NCBI GenBank assembly: GCA_963205015.1 | Contig: CAUJKI010000371.1 | Location: forward strand, 1-41,576 | Direction: 5' to 3' | Length of the DNA stretch: 41,576 nucleotides | Source: Pseudomonadota bacterium | GTDB lineage: Bacteria > Pseudomonadota > Alphaproteobacteria > Rhizobiales > Hyphomicrobiaceae | In this document: in pieces, positions 1 through 8,733 of the stretch | Numbering within the stretch: position 1 is the stretch's first letter | Layout: each line of letters begins with the position of its first letter | Translations under genes and position numbers: made by a program | Notes under the pieces: model-generated | The model's input: the letters and a program-made list of their open reading frames with translations, nothing else | Database searches by the model: none | Told to the model about the DNA's origin: nothing

Positions 1-1308
1 GAGCGCGGGCGCATTGCGCTCGGGTGGCTGATTGTCGAAGACGTCGCCATGGTCTTCGTGCTGGTCCTAATTCCAGCCGTCGTGCCACTGCTTGATGGCA
101 GCCTGCAGAGGAATGCCGCGTTCGGCTTCGGTTCCTCGGAAATCGCCGGCACGATTGCGCTGACCATGGCTAAGGTCGTGGCCTTCGTAGCCGTGATGAT
201 GGTCTTGGGGCGGCGGCTCATCCCGTGGACGCTGCACTACATTGCGCACACCGGCTCGCGCGAGCTCTTTCGCCTCGGTGTTCTGACGATTGCGCTCGGC
301 TTTGCATTCGGGGCCGCAAAGCTGTTCGGAATCTCGTTTGCTCTCGGCGCGTTCTTCGCCGGCATGATCCTGAGCGAATCCCAATTGAGCCAGCGCGCCG
401 CCGAAGAGACGCTGCCACTCAGAGATGCATTCGCCGTCCTGTTCTTCGTGTCGGTCGGGATGCTCTTCGATCCCTCGATCGTCGTCCAGCAAACGTGGTC
501 TCTGCTGGCGACGCTGACGGTGATCCTTATCTGCAGCCCCCTGGTGGCCTTCGGTATCGTGCGCTTCTTCGGCTACTCGGTCGGCACGGCGCTCACGATT
601 TCGGCCAGCATCGCGCAGATCGGCGAGTTCTCCTTCATCCTCGCGGGCCTCGGGATCGCACTCGGCGTGCTCAGTTCGGAGATCAGAGACCTCATACTGG
701 CCGGCGCTCTCATCTCCATTCTCATAAACCCGGCTTATTTCATGCTTGTCGACCGCCTGCGACCGTGGCTCGAACACGGCGAGACGGGCCACGAGGTTGC
801 GGCGCCGAGCGCCGTCGAGCTTCCCGAGATCGAGCCAACGACGATCGAGGACCACGTCGTCCTGGTCGGCTGCGGGCGCGTCGGGCGCCGGATTGCGGGT
901 GCCTTGCTGCTCGCAGGGCCGCCGCTGCTCGTGATGGATGAAAACGAGGATGTGGTGAGCGGACTCAAGGCGCAGGGCGTGGAAGCCATGGCGACCAACG
1001 CCGTCAGGAGTATTCAGGCCGCAAATCTTGAGAAGGCGCGATGCCTGATCGTTGCCATTCCAGAGAACTTCGAAGCAGGCCAAGTCGTCCAGCAGGCGCG
1101 CGCGATCAATCCCGAGCTGGCCATCTTTGCGCGCGGGCATTCCGAGGCCGAGAAGGCTCATCTGGAGGACTGTGGCGCGAGTGCGGTCGTCCTCGGCGAG
1201 CAGGAGATCGCGAGCGGTCTGCTGGGCTTCTACCTGGCCATGCCCGCGTCGGCCGAGGACGTTGCCGATGCCTTGGAAGAGCGCAAACCGGAGACCGCTG
1301 CTCAATGA
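1..1308 (+). CDS. ybaL: YbaL/KefB-type cation:proton antiporter, 5'-truncated by window edge
   Basis: Inner-membrane CPA2-family monovalent cation/proton antiporter with a C-terminal NAD-binding (TrkA-N/RCK) domain. The frame is open from base 1. An ATG lies at position 49, but the codons before it (GWLIVEDVAM) already read as conserved transporter sequence, so the true start lies outside the window and roughly the first quarter of the protein is missing. Hydrophobic helices fill the first 250 residues, including the family motif LPLRDAFAVLFFVSVGML. A cytosolic Rossmann domain follows, with VVLVGCGRVGRRIAG (GxGxxG) about 285 residues in. The closest match I recognise is E. coli YbaL; a KefB/KefC-like K+ efflux role is family knowledge, not shown here. 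No partner gene is visible downstream. Confidence 0.9.
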   Translation, partial: ERGRIALGWLIVEDVAMVFVLVLIPAVVPLLDGSLQRNAAFGFGSSEIAGTIALTMAKVVAFVAVMMVLGRRLIPWTLHYIAHTGSRELFRLGVLTIALGFAFGAAKLFGISFALGAFFAGMILSESQLSQRAAEETLPLRDAFAVLFFVSVGMLFDPSIVVQQTWSLLATLTVILICSPLVAFGIVRFFGYSVGTALTISASIAQIGEFSFILAGLGIALGVLSSEIRDLILAGALISILINPAYFMLVDRLRPWLEHGETGHEVAAPSAVELPEIEPTTIEDHVVLVGCGRVGRRIAGALLLAGPPLLVMDENEDVVSGLKAQGVEAMATNAVRSIQAANLEKARCLIVAIPENFEAGQVVQQARAINPELAIFARGHSEAEKAHLEDCGASAVVLGEQEIASGLLGFYLAMPASAEDVADALEERKPETAAQ

Positions 1309-1550
1309 GCGTGGCGCGTGCTGGATGCACACGCGCCGACCTCGTACATGCTGCTTCTCGAAGTGAATGAGCGGATAAACAATCGCCGGGTCGTGGGCGA
1401 CGAACTTGTCGCGTCCAGCGCTTTTCAGCGCGTATCGCCGTGGAGCAACATCTTTGTGCGGTTGACGCCCATGGAAGCCGTCGATGAAATTCGCCCACGC
1501 CACGCGAATATGTGACTGAGATGGCGCCGTCCCGCGAGGAGACTACACAT

Positions 1551-2450
1551 ATGGGTGTCGATGAGACGTTTGCCTCCGCAGGCCGGTTCTACAAGGGCAA
1601 TCTGCACACGCATTCGAATCGCTCTGACGGCGCGCGGGATCCGGAAGCCGTCTGCGCCACTTATCGCGACGCAGGCTATGACTTCCTGGCGCTTACCGAT
1701 CACTTTCTCGATAAATTCGACTTCCCGATCGTCGACACCCGTCCCTATCGCTCGAAGGGTTTCACGACGATCATCGGCGCTGAGCTGCACGCGTCCCAGA
1801 TTTCAGTGGGCGAGATGTGGCACATCCTGGCCGTCGGCCTGCCGCTCGACTTCGCGAGAACGCCGCCGAGCGAGACCGGGCCCGAGCTTGCTGAGCGTGC
1901 AGCGACGTCCGGCGCTTACGTGGCGATCCCACATCCCTCCTGGTATGCACTCACGCTAGAGGACGCCGACAGCATCGCTGTCGCCCACGCTGTCGAGGTC
2001 TACAATCACACGAGCGAGGTCAAGCTCAGTAACGGCGACAGCTCCGCCATGATCGACGTGATGCTCTCGAAGGGGCGACGCATTACTCTCTGCGCAACGG
2101 ATGACGCTCACTTTCGTATGAATGACTGGTTCGGCGGCTATGTGATGGTCAAGGCCACCTCAGCCGAGCCCGAGGCTCTCGTGTCTGCGCTCAAGGCCGG
2201 GCACTACTACTCCAGCCAAGGTCCGGAGCTCTACGGCATCACGACCGCTGCGGACACGCTGGAGATCGAATGCTCGCCGGCGCGCGCGGTGACCGCGCTC
2301 GGGTCCGGGTCGGCATCGGCCGTTGCGCACGGCCGCGATCTGAAACGTGTGACCCTGCCGCTCGATCGATTGAAGACCGGCGGTTTCGCCCGCATCGTGG
2401 TCATCGACGAGCGGGGCCGCAAGGCGTGGTCAAATCCAATCTGGTTCTAG
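1551..2450 (+). CDS. PHP-domain metal-dependent phosphoesterase
   Basis: 299-residue protein of the PHP (polymerase and histidinol phosphatase) superfamily, probably a cytosolic metal-dependent phosphoesterase. Metal-ligand motifs are visible in order: HTHSNRSDG (His19, His21, Asp26), LTDH (Asp50-His51), GAELHA (Glu78), PHPSW (His128) and TDDAH near residue 200. I chose the ATG at 1551 because GAGGAG at 1536-1541 sits nine bases upstream; a GTG at 1512 would add 13 residues but has no ribosome site. The C-terminal 60 residues look like a small beta domain. It stands alone between the antiporter and the tRNA fragment, so context does not give a substrate. Confidence 0.85.
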   Translation: MGVDETFASAGRFYKGNLHTHSNRSDGARDPEAVCATYRDAGYDFLALTDHFLDKFDFPIVDTRPYRSKGFTTIIGAELHASQISVGEMWHILAVGLPLDFARTPPSETGPELAERAATSGAYVAIPHPSWYALTLEDADSIAVAHAVEVYNHTSEVKLSNGDSSAMIDVMLSKGRRITLCATDDAHFRMNDWFGGYVMVKATSAEPEALVSALKAGHYYSSQGPELYGITTAADTLEIECSPARAVTALGSGSASAVAHGRDLKRVTLPLDRLKTGGFARIVVIDERGRKAWSNPIWF

Positions 2451-2537
2451 GCGGCCACTCGTCCGCTCAGGCTGCGAGCCGGGTGCACCTCGACTTAAGC
2501 GTGCAAATCGAGCAATCGACTTTCGTTCTGATGTTAC

Positions 2538-2582
2538 TGGTGAGCGGGGTGGGGATCGAACCCACGACCATCTGATTAAAAG
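2538..2582 (-). other. tRNA-Lys(TTT) 3' fragment, candidate attachment site
   Basis: The minus strand carries the 3' 45 nt of a tRNA: anticodon loop CTTTTAATC (anticodon TTT), the 3' side of the anticodon stem, a T-arm with GTGGG/CCCAC stem around TTCGATC, acceptor strand CCCGCTC, discriminator A and an encoded CCA. The 5' half is absent: bases right of 2582 do not pair with the anticodon stem. Tyrosine integrases commonly recombine at tRNA 3' ends, and one begins at 2775. The foreign DNA therefore should lie to the right, with an intact tRNA-Lys at its far end. Confidence 0.8.
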
Positions 2583-2671
2583 GACAATGCCGGCAGGTAT
2601 CGCTATGTATCGCGAGGGCAGCGTCAATCAGGTTATCCACCAATGCTAACAGGCATATAGCATGGGCACTT

Positions 2672-2752
2672 GGTAACGGCATCGCACCAGTCGTAACAGG
2701 ATAGAACGGGCCGATTCGGTACCCCTTGGTTACCCTTGGCCGCCCGTTACCC
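2672..2752. promoter_or_regulatory. cluster of GTTACC-type repeats before the integrase
   Basis: The 190 bp between the att fragment and the integrase contain GGTAAC at 2672-2677, CGTAAC at 2693-2698, GGTACCCC at 2719-2726, GGTTACCC at 2728-2735 and GTTACCC at 2746-2752. Repeats in both orientations beside an integrase gene are what arm-type integrase sites look like, but this is inference only. They could also lie in the integrase promoter. Confidence 0.3.
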
Positions 2753-2774
2753 TGATCACTGGTGGGGGCCCTTA

Positions 2775-4114
2775 ATGCGCAAGCTACTCACTCAGCTCTC
2801 CATTGAGAAAATCGAAGGCAGTACGATACGCCGCGAGATTGCTGATGCTGGAATGCCGGGCCTCCGCTTGGTCATCCAGCCGAAGCCGTCAGCCGCGAAG
2901 TCGTGGTGTGTCCGATATCGGTACGCCGGGCGCCCCCGCAAGCTCACGCTCGGCAGCTATCCTCTGATCGATCTCGTCAAGGCGCGGCAGCGAGCCCGGG
3001 AGGCCCTTGAGTCGATAGAGCGCGGCGAAGATCCCGCGGCCGAAAAGAAGGCCGCGAAGGTGCTGCAACACCGGCCGGACGCCGACCAGGACAGCTTCGG
3101 TGTGCTCATCCGGCAGTTCATTCACCACCATGCCGTTCCCAACACGAAACGGTGGCGAGCTACTGCCGGAACATTCGGGCTGCTCATCGACCGACGCTTG
3201 ACGAAACCAAATGAACCTCCGGTGTTCAGGCGACGCCCGACGGTCTGGCCACCCGTTGGGCCGAGCGGCCCGTCGGCGGTCTTAAACGTCGAGACGTCAT
3301 CATGCTGCTCGACGAGCATCGGGCCCGAGGCAACGGCACGACGGCGAATCGTGTCTTGGCTGCACTCAGTCGTTTCTTTGCGTGGTGCGTTGAGCGCGAT
3401 GTCATCGAGGCCTCTCCAGCACATGGGATCCGGAAGCCCGCTCCCGAAGTGAAACGAGAGCGTGTGCTTTCGGACACCGAACTCGCCCTGATCTGGAAAG
3501 CCGCCGAGATCGAGGGTTACCCTTTCGGCGATCTCGTTCGCCTGCTCATGCTCACAGCACAGCGTCGTGACGAGGTGGCCGGCGCGAGCTGGCCGGAGAT
3601 TGACCTCGTCACCTTCACCTGGTCACTCCCGGGCGCGCGCACGAAGAACAGCCGGCCGCATGGGGTACCGCTGTCCGAGTCGGCGGTCGAGATCCTCGAG
3701 GTGCTCCCGAAATTCTCAGGCGGGCAGTACCTCTTCGGCCTGTCCGGCCGCTCATCGTTTTCAGGTTACAGCCACGCGAAGACACGTCTGGACGAGAGAA
3801 TCCAGAAAGTCGCGAAAGAGCGAAAGCGCCGCGAGAAAGATCAACTCGGCGCGGATGGCACAGTGAGCCACTGGACCCTTCACGACCTTCGCAGAACTGC
3901 CGCAACGCGCATGGCAGAGCTTGGCGTAATGCCACACATAGTCGAGGCAGTTCTCAATCACATCAGCGGCAGCAAGGCAGGCGTGGCCGGCACTTACAAT
4001 CGTGCCCTCTACGAAGCCGAGAAGCGGGCAGCGCTAGAGCTGTGGGGCAAACACATCATCGCAATCGTGAAGACGGATGCCGAGCAATCGAAGGCCGGCC
4101 AGGAGGCTGCATAG
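2775..4114 (+). pseudogene. int: Tyrosine-type site-specific integrase, frameshifted
   Basis: P4-type phage integrase that would catalyse recombination at the tRNA-Lys site. The N-terminal half reads in one frame from ATG 2775 (MRKLLTQLSIEKIE, a DUF4102-like arm-binding domain with TLGSYPLIDLVKAR). It continues to about 3230, and the core and catalytic half reads on in the next frame (DGLATRWAERP, then KRRDVIMLLDE). Catalytic signatures are AQRRDEVAGASW (Arg), WTLHDLRRTAATRM (HxxR), and HISGSKAGVAGTYNR (His then Tyr). The two frames differ by one missing base; restoring it gives about 446 residues, the usual length. A TTG at 2736 could add 13 residues. The stop overlaps the next gene's GTG by one base. 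A sequencing error would make this an intact gene. Confidence 0.85.
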
Positions 4115-7100
4115 TGAACGAGCTCGCTCGCGGCCTGACGGTCGATGCTGGTGAAAAGTTGGAGTACTTGACCTCGGTCCCCCAGCCCATAAGGGAGTAC
4201 ATCGACGAGAAGATCGAATTCTGGTCGCGCGCTAAAAGCGCTTGGGAGGGGAGTGAGGATTTCTGCAACCTGCGGCTCAAGCGTCTTCGCTGGCTGGCGA
4301 CCGATGTTCGTATGTCTGACGTGTACGCCACCCTCCTTCCGCTCTTCACAAAGAGGGACCAGTGGAGAGGCTTTGGCGAAGCGTCCGTTAATGCCGCCTT
4401 TGATTTTACGGACGATCGGGAGCGCCTGCAGGAAGCCAGACGGATCACCCAGGTGCCATATCCATTCGCCCGACCGCTGAAGGCGGACGCGTCCGAGCGG
4501 GCCGTCGCGATCATCCGTGGGCGTGAGGGTGGCGATCCGCTGGAGTCTTACGGATTCCTGGACCCGACCGACTACGCCCGCAAACTGGTGCAGGAAGAGC
4601 AGCTGCTGGCGGCGGAGCTGACGACAGCTCGGACGGCTACGCAGAGCAACCATCCTCTCGTCAACACCACAGACCAGTGGGTGAATACGACGCTGCGTCG
4701 AGCGATCCGTCAGGCAGCGGAGGCCGATGCCGAGTACATCGCCATTCCCTCGGGCAAGACCGTGCTCTCGTACAATCCCGGCGACGACCACGGCATGGGC
4801 GAGTTCTACGACAAGATCGTGCCGAAGAACCTGCGCAACCTCCTGCAGAAACTCGACAAGGAGGTGCCCGCACCTGAGCGCATCGGGACGCTGGACAGCC
4901 CCTCGGGCAAGACGGGCCTCGGCCAGGGTTTCACGCTCTTTCCGCTCTCGGACGCGGCGAAGCGGCAAGTGCTGCAGGAAGGTCAGCCGCTCTTTGCTCT
5001 CGCGGGTCGCCGAGCCGAAGGTGCCGATCTTGGCGCCCGCGCCGTTGCGGAGCGTCTGGCCGATCGCGGTAAGTCCATGAAGGACATCTTCCGCCAGACC
5101 GGTTGGTTCCGCGGCAATGACGGCTTCTGGCGCTTTGAGATCGACGACAGCAAGGCGCAATTGAACGAGGCGGTCTTCAATGGTGCGGGCGAAGGCCGGC
5201 GATCGGCGAGCGGCAAGGCCGGCTTCTGGGCGTGGCTGACGGGCCGCTCCGCGCCGGTCGGCGGCGAGGACATCGGCGATCTCCTGAAGAAGACGCCGGC
5301 CTGGGCCAAGGCGCGGGATGTGAAGGTGGCGCGCAGTGTCTCTCTCGGCGATCTGATGCAGCACGAGGAGCTGTTCAGGCACTATCCGTTTCTGCGGGAG
5401 GGGATGAAGGTCAACATTCTCGTCGGCAAGTCGATCCCGAGTGACAAGATCGGCGGGCAGATCTCCTACCGTCGAGAGGGCAACAAGATCATCTACTCCG
5501 GCATCCGCGTCATCGCCCATGACATGGACAAGGCCATGGGTACGCTGCTGCATGAAGTGCAGCACTATATCCAGATCAAGGAAGGCTGGCCTGCCGGCAG
5601 CGCACCGAAGCCGTTGCCGAAGCTTGATCCGAACAGCGACGCGCGGCCGCGCGTCTACAGCCCGAATACAGAGGGTGGCGTTTCCGTCCGCAGAGAAGAT
5701 GGTCCTGGCGCCCGGTATCGCGCGGCGCGATGGAAAGAGAGGCTCTCGGCCAGAAGCGAAGCTGAGGGCATCGTGAAGAGGATGCGCGAAGAGGAAAACG
5801 ACGACGTTCATCGTGTCTACAACAACGATCTGCGAGGGGCGCTGCACATCGACAGCGACGCATACAAGAAGGATGCGGGTGAGGCCGAAGCGAACATGAC
5901 GGCCGATCGTCGTCGAATGACGGCCGAAGAGCGACGCGCCAACCTCCCCCTTGATCCAAGCCAGCGCGCGTTCGATACGTCGAAGCTCATGACATTTCCC
6001 GAGGCGGCGAATGTTGTCGCGGAACGCGAGGCCCGGATTGCGGCCATGGAAGCGGAATGGGCAAAGCCGGTCGAGGTCACGAAGGGCCTGACGGTCTCGC
6101 GCACGAGCGAAGACCAGCTGGAGTTCGTGCTCGAAAATGGCGAGGCTGCCTTCGAGGTGAAGATGTACCCGACGGTCGGCGGGGCGGAGATCAGGATCAG
6201 CCTTGAGGATGATGACGGTACCGCACTGTTTGCGCTGCCGCTCGCCGAGAAGAAGCGCCTGGCCGAGGCGGCGCTCGACTACACGCGGCGCCGCTACAAC
6301 ATCGCGCCGCACCCGGAGATCATCAGCGATTTCGATTTTGACTTCTGGCACGCGGTGCGGCCCGAGTTCACGGTGGGGGATATCCGGGGTGCGTTCCCTG
6401 TCCTGCTGCCGCACTTCAAGGAGAAGTTCGGCCCCGACGCGATGCTGATCCGGGCGGATTACGACAGCTTCTATGTGGTGACGAAGGACGATCAATTCGC
6501 CTCGTGGGAGCCGGAGGTTGGCGAGTGGCGCCATCTCGTGCCCGAGTGGTCGCTCGCGACGGAGCGGGCTTACGAGCGCGGTCCGGCGGGTATTGATCAG
6601 GATGTATGGCAGGCGCGCACGTTTGGCGATGAGCAGCCGCTCCTTGCCACGCGCGCTGGGGACGAAGCCGAGCCGCCGCGCCCCGGTGACGGCATCGAGC
6701 GGCCGGAGGTCGCGCCGGAGATCCGCCGCCTCGCGCGAGATATCGGCAAGGTGCTCGGCGTCGAGGTGCCGCCGGGGCTCAGGAGCAAGTCCTTCGACGA
6801 CCAGATCGCGCTGTTGGAGGCCTTCCTTGGCAAAGCGGAGAAGGCGGCACAGAAGGCCGGCAAAACCGCGGGCAACGACACGGAGGGTCTGCTCAAGCAG
6901 ATCGACGAGATCCGCCATTTCGTCGAAGCCGACGAGCAGGAGTTGAAGTCGATTGCCGACGAGACGATCGATATCATTACCGGGATGCCGGTCGGTCGGA
7001 TGGTCAACCCCTTCGACAACGCCTTCCTCGAGGGCAAGGCCGGCCCGCTCAAGGCGCGGACGCTGAAGATCCCCGATCTCTACGTGTCGGAGCGCGGCGA

Positions 7101-8571
7101 GGCCTTCGCGGACTTTCTCGACGACGATATCGAGCGGATTGCCTCGGGCTACGTGCGTTCGATGATGCCGGATATCGCGCTCACGCGCGAGTTCGGCGAC
7201 ATCAACATGGTCGAGACGCGCCAGCAGATTCAGGAGGATGCGAGCCGGCGTGCGGCCGAGGCTGGCGATGGGCCCCAAGCCGAGCGCATCAAACAGGAGG
7301 CGAAGCGCGCCGAGCGCGATCTGATGGCGATCGCGCGGCGCCTGCGCGGAACGTACAACGAGGGCGAGGATGCCGCGGACTGGGGGCCGTGGATCGTACG
7401 CCGCCTCAAGGAGGCGAATGTCCTGCGTCTCATGGGCTCGGTGGTCGCGGCCTCGATCTCGGACCCGATGAAGCTGCTGGTGACGCACGGCTTCCGCCAG
7501 AATGCGGACCTGTTCTCGACGCTGGTCACGAACTTCAAGGGCGCCAGGCTCGGCATGGCCGAGGCCAAGGAGATGAGTGCTGGTCTCGAGCTCGTGATGT
7601 CGCGCGCCGGCCAGCTCTGGGATGCCATGGACGACTTCGGGGGGCATTCGAAGTTCGACCGGGCCATGGAGGGCGTGACGCGGAAGTTCGGCCGCATCAC
7701 GCTGATGGATCCTTGGAACTCGACGCTGAAGCAGCTCTCGGGCGCCATGACGGCCAACCGCGTGCTGCGAGCGAGTGCCTATCTTGCCGGCGGGAAAATC
7801 AGCGGGACGCAGCTGGCCAGGCTTGCCAAGTCCGGCATCAGCCCGGAGATCGCGGAGGAGATTGCTGCGCAATATCGCAAGCACGGGACCATGCACGGCC
7901 GACTATGGCTCGCCAATGCCGGGGCTTGGGACAAGACGGACATGGCGCAGCGGGTGGCGCGGGCACTGAAGGCGGCGGTGCGGCGCGAGGCGGACCTGAC
8001 GATCGTCACACCCGGGCAGGAGCGGCCGCTCTGGACCTCCGGAACTTACGGCAGCCTGATTGCCCAGTTCCGTACCTTCCAGCTCGTCACGGTTCAGCGC
8101 ACGCTGATTCCTGCCATGCAGGAGGTGAATGCGGCTGTAGTCGTCGGGCTTGCCGGCATGATCGGCCTCGGCATCCTATCCGAGCGCCTCAAGATGATCA
8201 TCCACGGCAAGGAGGATAAGGACGGCCCGAAGGCGCTGGGGGATTGGCTTTATGCCGGTATCGCGAACGGTGGAGTGCTCGGCTGGGTGACGGACGTCGA
8301 CCAGACGCTGCACAAGGCCTCTCGCGGCAATATCTCGGCGGCACGCCTGCTGTTCGGCAACGAGCGGCCGATCAGCCGCTTTGCCTCGCAGAATGTGGCG
8401 GGCTCGCTGCTGGGCCCAACGTTCGGCGCCGGCCAGGACGTCCTGACGGCTTTCAGCGGCGCTGCCTCGCGCGACCTCCGCGGCTCGGACATCCGGGCGA
8501 TGCGGCGCCTGCTGCCGTATCAAAACCCTTCTGGCTCAGCCGGGCGCTTCGCGCCGGTGAGGAAAGCATGA
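4114..8571 (+). CDS. Giant phage/ICE polyvalent protein with LPD-type domains and zincin motif
   Basis: 1485 residues. I chose GTG 4114 because AGGAGG at 4101-4106 lies seven bases upstream; it overlaps the integrase stop by one base, suggesting translational coupling. Segments in order: an unrecognised N-terminus (1-150); a polyvalent-protein-associated module with TTDQWVN near 187, GEFYDKIVPKN and VLQEGQPLFA near 290; an LPD23-like module with TGWFRGNDGFWRFEIDD and a zincin motif LLHEVQH (HExxH, residues 480-484); a charged middle; and a long helical C-terminus with one hydrophobic stretch near 1340-1365. Such proteins are typically delivered with phage or conjugative DNA, or sit in the virion. 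The domain names are recognition by motif, not by profile search. Which steps it performs here is unknown, and the host defence or entry role is inference from the family. Confidence 0.75.
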   Translation: MNELARGLTVDAGEKLEYLTSVPQPIREYIDEKIEFWSRAKSAWEGSEDFCNLRLKRLRWLATDVRMSDVYATLLPLFTKRDQWRGFGEASVNAAFDFTDDRERLQEARRITQVPYPFARPLKADASERAVAIIRGREGGDPLESYGFLDPTDYARKLVQEEQLLAAELTTARTATQSNHPLVNTTDQWVNTTLRRAIRQAAEADAEYIAIPSGKTVLSYNPGDDHGMGEFYDKIVPKNLRNLLQKLDKEVPAPERIGTLDSPSGKTGLGQGFTLFPLSDAAKRQVLQEGQPLFALAGRRAEGADLGARAVAERLADRGKSMKDIFRQTGWFRGNDGFWRFEIDDSKAQLNEAVFNGAGEGRRSASGKAGFWAWLTGRSAPVGGEDIGDLLKKTPAWAKARDVKVARSVSLGDLMQHEELFRHYPFLREGMKVNILVGKSIPSDKIGGQISYRREGNKIIYSGIRVIAHDMDKAMGTLLHEVQHYIQIKEGWPAGSAPKPLPKLDPNSDARPRVYSPNTEGGVSVRREDGPGARYRAARWKERLSARSEAEGIVKRMREEENDDVHRVYNNDLRGALHIDSDAYKKDAGEAEANMTADRRRMTAEERRANLPLDPSQRAFDTSKLMTFPEAANVVAEREARIAAMEAEWAKPVEVTKGLTVSRTSEDQLEFVLENGEAAFEVKMYPTVGGAEIRISLEDDDGTALFALPLAEKKRLAEAALDYTRRRYNIAPHPEIISDFDFDFWHAVRPEFTVGDIRGAFPVLLPHFKEKFGPDAMLIRADYDSFYVVTKDDQFASWEPEVGEWRHLVPEWSLATERAYERGPAGIDQDVWQARTFGDEQPLLATRAGDEAEPPRPGDGIERPEVAPEIRRLARDIGKVLGVEVPPGLRSKSFDDQIALLEAFLGKAEKAAQKAGKTAGNDTEGLLKQIDEIRHFVEADEQELKSIADETIDIITGMPVGRMVNPFDNAFLEGKAGPLKARTLKIPDLYVSERGEAFADFLDDDIERIASGYVRSMMPDIALTREFGDINMVETRQQIQEDASRRAAEAGDGPQAERIKQEAKRAERDLMAIARRLRGTYNEGEDAADWGPWIVRRLKEANVLRLMGSVVAASISDPMKLLVTHGFRQNADLFSTLVTNFKGARLGMAEAKEMSAGLELVMSRAGQLWDAMDDFGGHSKFDRAMEGVTRKFGRITLMDPWNSTLKQLSGAMTANRVLRASAYLAGGKISGTQLARLAKSGISPEIAEEIAAQYRKHGTMHGRLWLANAGAWDKTDMAQRVARALKAAVRREADLTIVTPGQERPLWTSGTYGSLIAQFRTFQLVTVQRTLIPAMQEVNAAVVVGLAGMIGLGILSERLKMIIHGKEDKDGPKALGDWLYAGIANGGVLGWVTDVDQTLHKASRGNISAARLLFGNERPISRFASQNVAGSLLGPTFGAGQDVLTAFSGAASRDLRGSDIRAMRRLLPYQNPSGSAGRFAPVRKA

Positions 8572-8707
8572 TCGAGAGCCTCGGCATCCCCGAGACGCGG
8601 CGGAACTAGCCAATGCGTTGGCGCTCGCCTATCAGCGGCCGATGCTCGACCAGCTCCTGAGTACCGCGATCTCGTCGCCTAGAGCACGTCTGGGTTTGGC
8701 GGTATAG
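8568..8707 (+). pseudogene. Broken 5' end of the next element gene
   Basis: An ATG at 8568 overlaps the stop of the giant protein (ATGA) and reads MIESLGIPETRRN before a stop at 8607. From about 8610 the frame of the preceding gene reads ANALALAYQRPMLDQLL and on to a stop at 8705. Together they look like the start of one coupled downstream gene that was frameshifted and cut off. It is too short to assign. The inverted repeat at 8678 lies inside its end. Confidence 0.3.
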
Positions 8708-8733
8708 CTGCTGCTCTGCAGACGTGCTCTAGG
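8678..8733. terminator. Perfect 15-bp inverted repeat between convergent genes
   Basis: CCTAGAGCACGTCTG at 8678-8692 and its exact complement CAGACGTGCTCTAGG at 8719-8733, separated by 26 bases. It lies at the 3' end of the minus-strand TRAP permease and overlaps its stop codon at 8729-8731. No T-run follows, so it is either a rho-assisted terminator or mRNA-stabilising hairpin, or an intergenic palindromic repeat of the RIME/REP kind known in rhizobia. Confidence 0.6.

Larger units (their letters stand above)
2538..8707 (+). mobile_element. Remnant of a tRNA-Lys-targeted integrative element or prophage
   Basis: This stretch joins a tRNA 3' fragment, a tyrosine integrase, a giant polyvalent protein of a kind found in phages and conjugative elements, and a broken short frame. 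It ends where the chromosomal-type TRAP gene begins on the other strand. No capsid, terminase, relaxase or type IV secretion gene is present, so it is not functional as it stands. The right border is uncertain: no second att copy is seen near 8.7 kb, and the element may extend past the window end. Confidence 0.6.

Noticed and set aside
67-1503. Long minus-strand open frame (478 codons) opposite the YbaL gene
   Set aside because: Antisense shadow of a well-matched antiporter; composition is Arg/His-rich and has no family resemblance.
1318-1515. 65-codon frame between the antiporter and the PHP gene
   Set aside because: No ribosome site, no family, and the gap is only 242 bp; kept as non-coding.
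4009-7896. 1295-codon minus-strand open frame opposite the giant protein
   Set aside because: GC-rich antisense shadow; repetitive Arg/Leu/His content, no start signal, while the plus strand carries clear domain motifs and a ribosome site.
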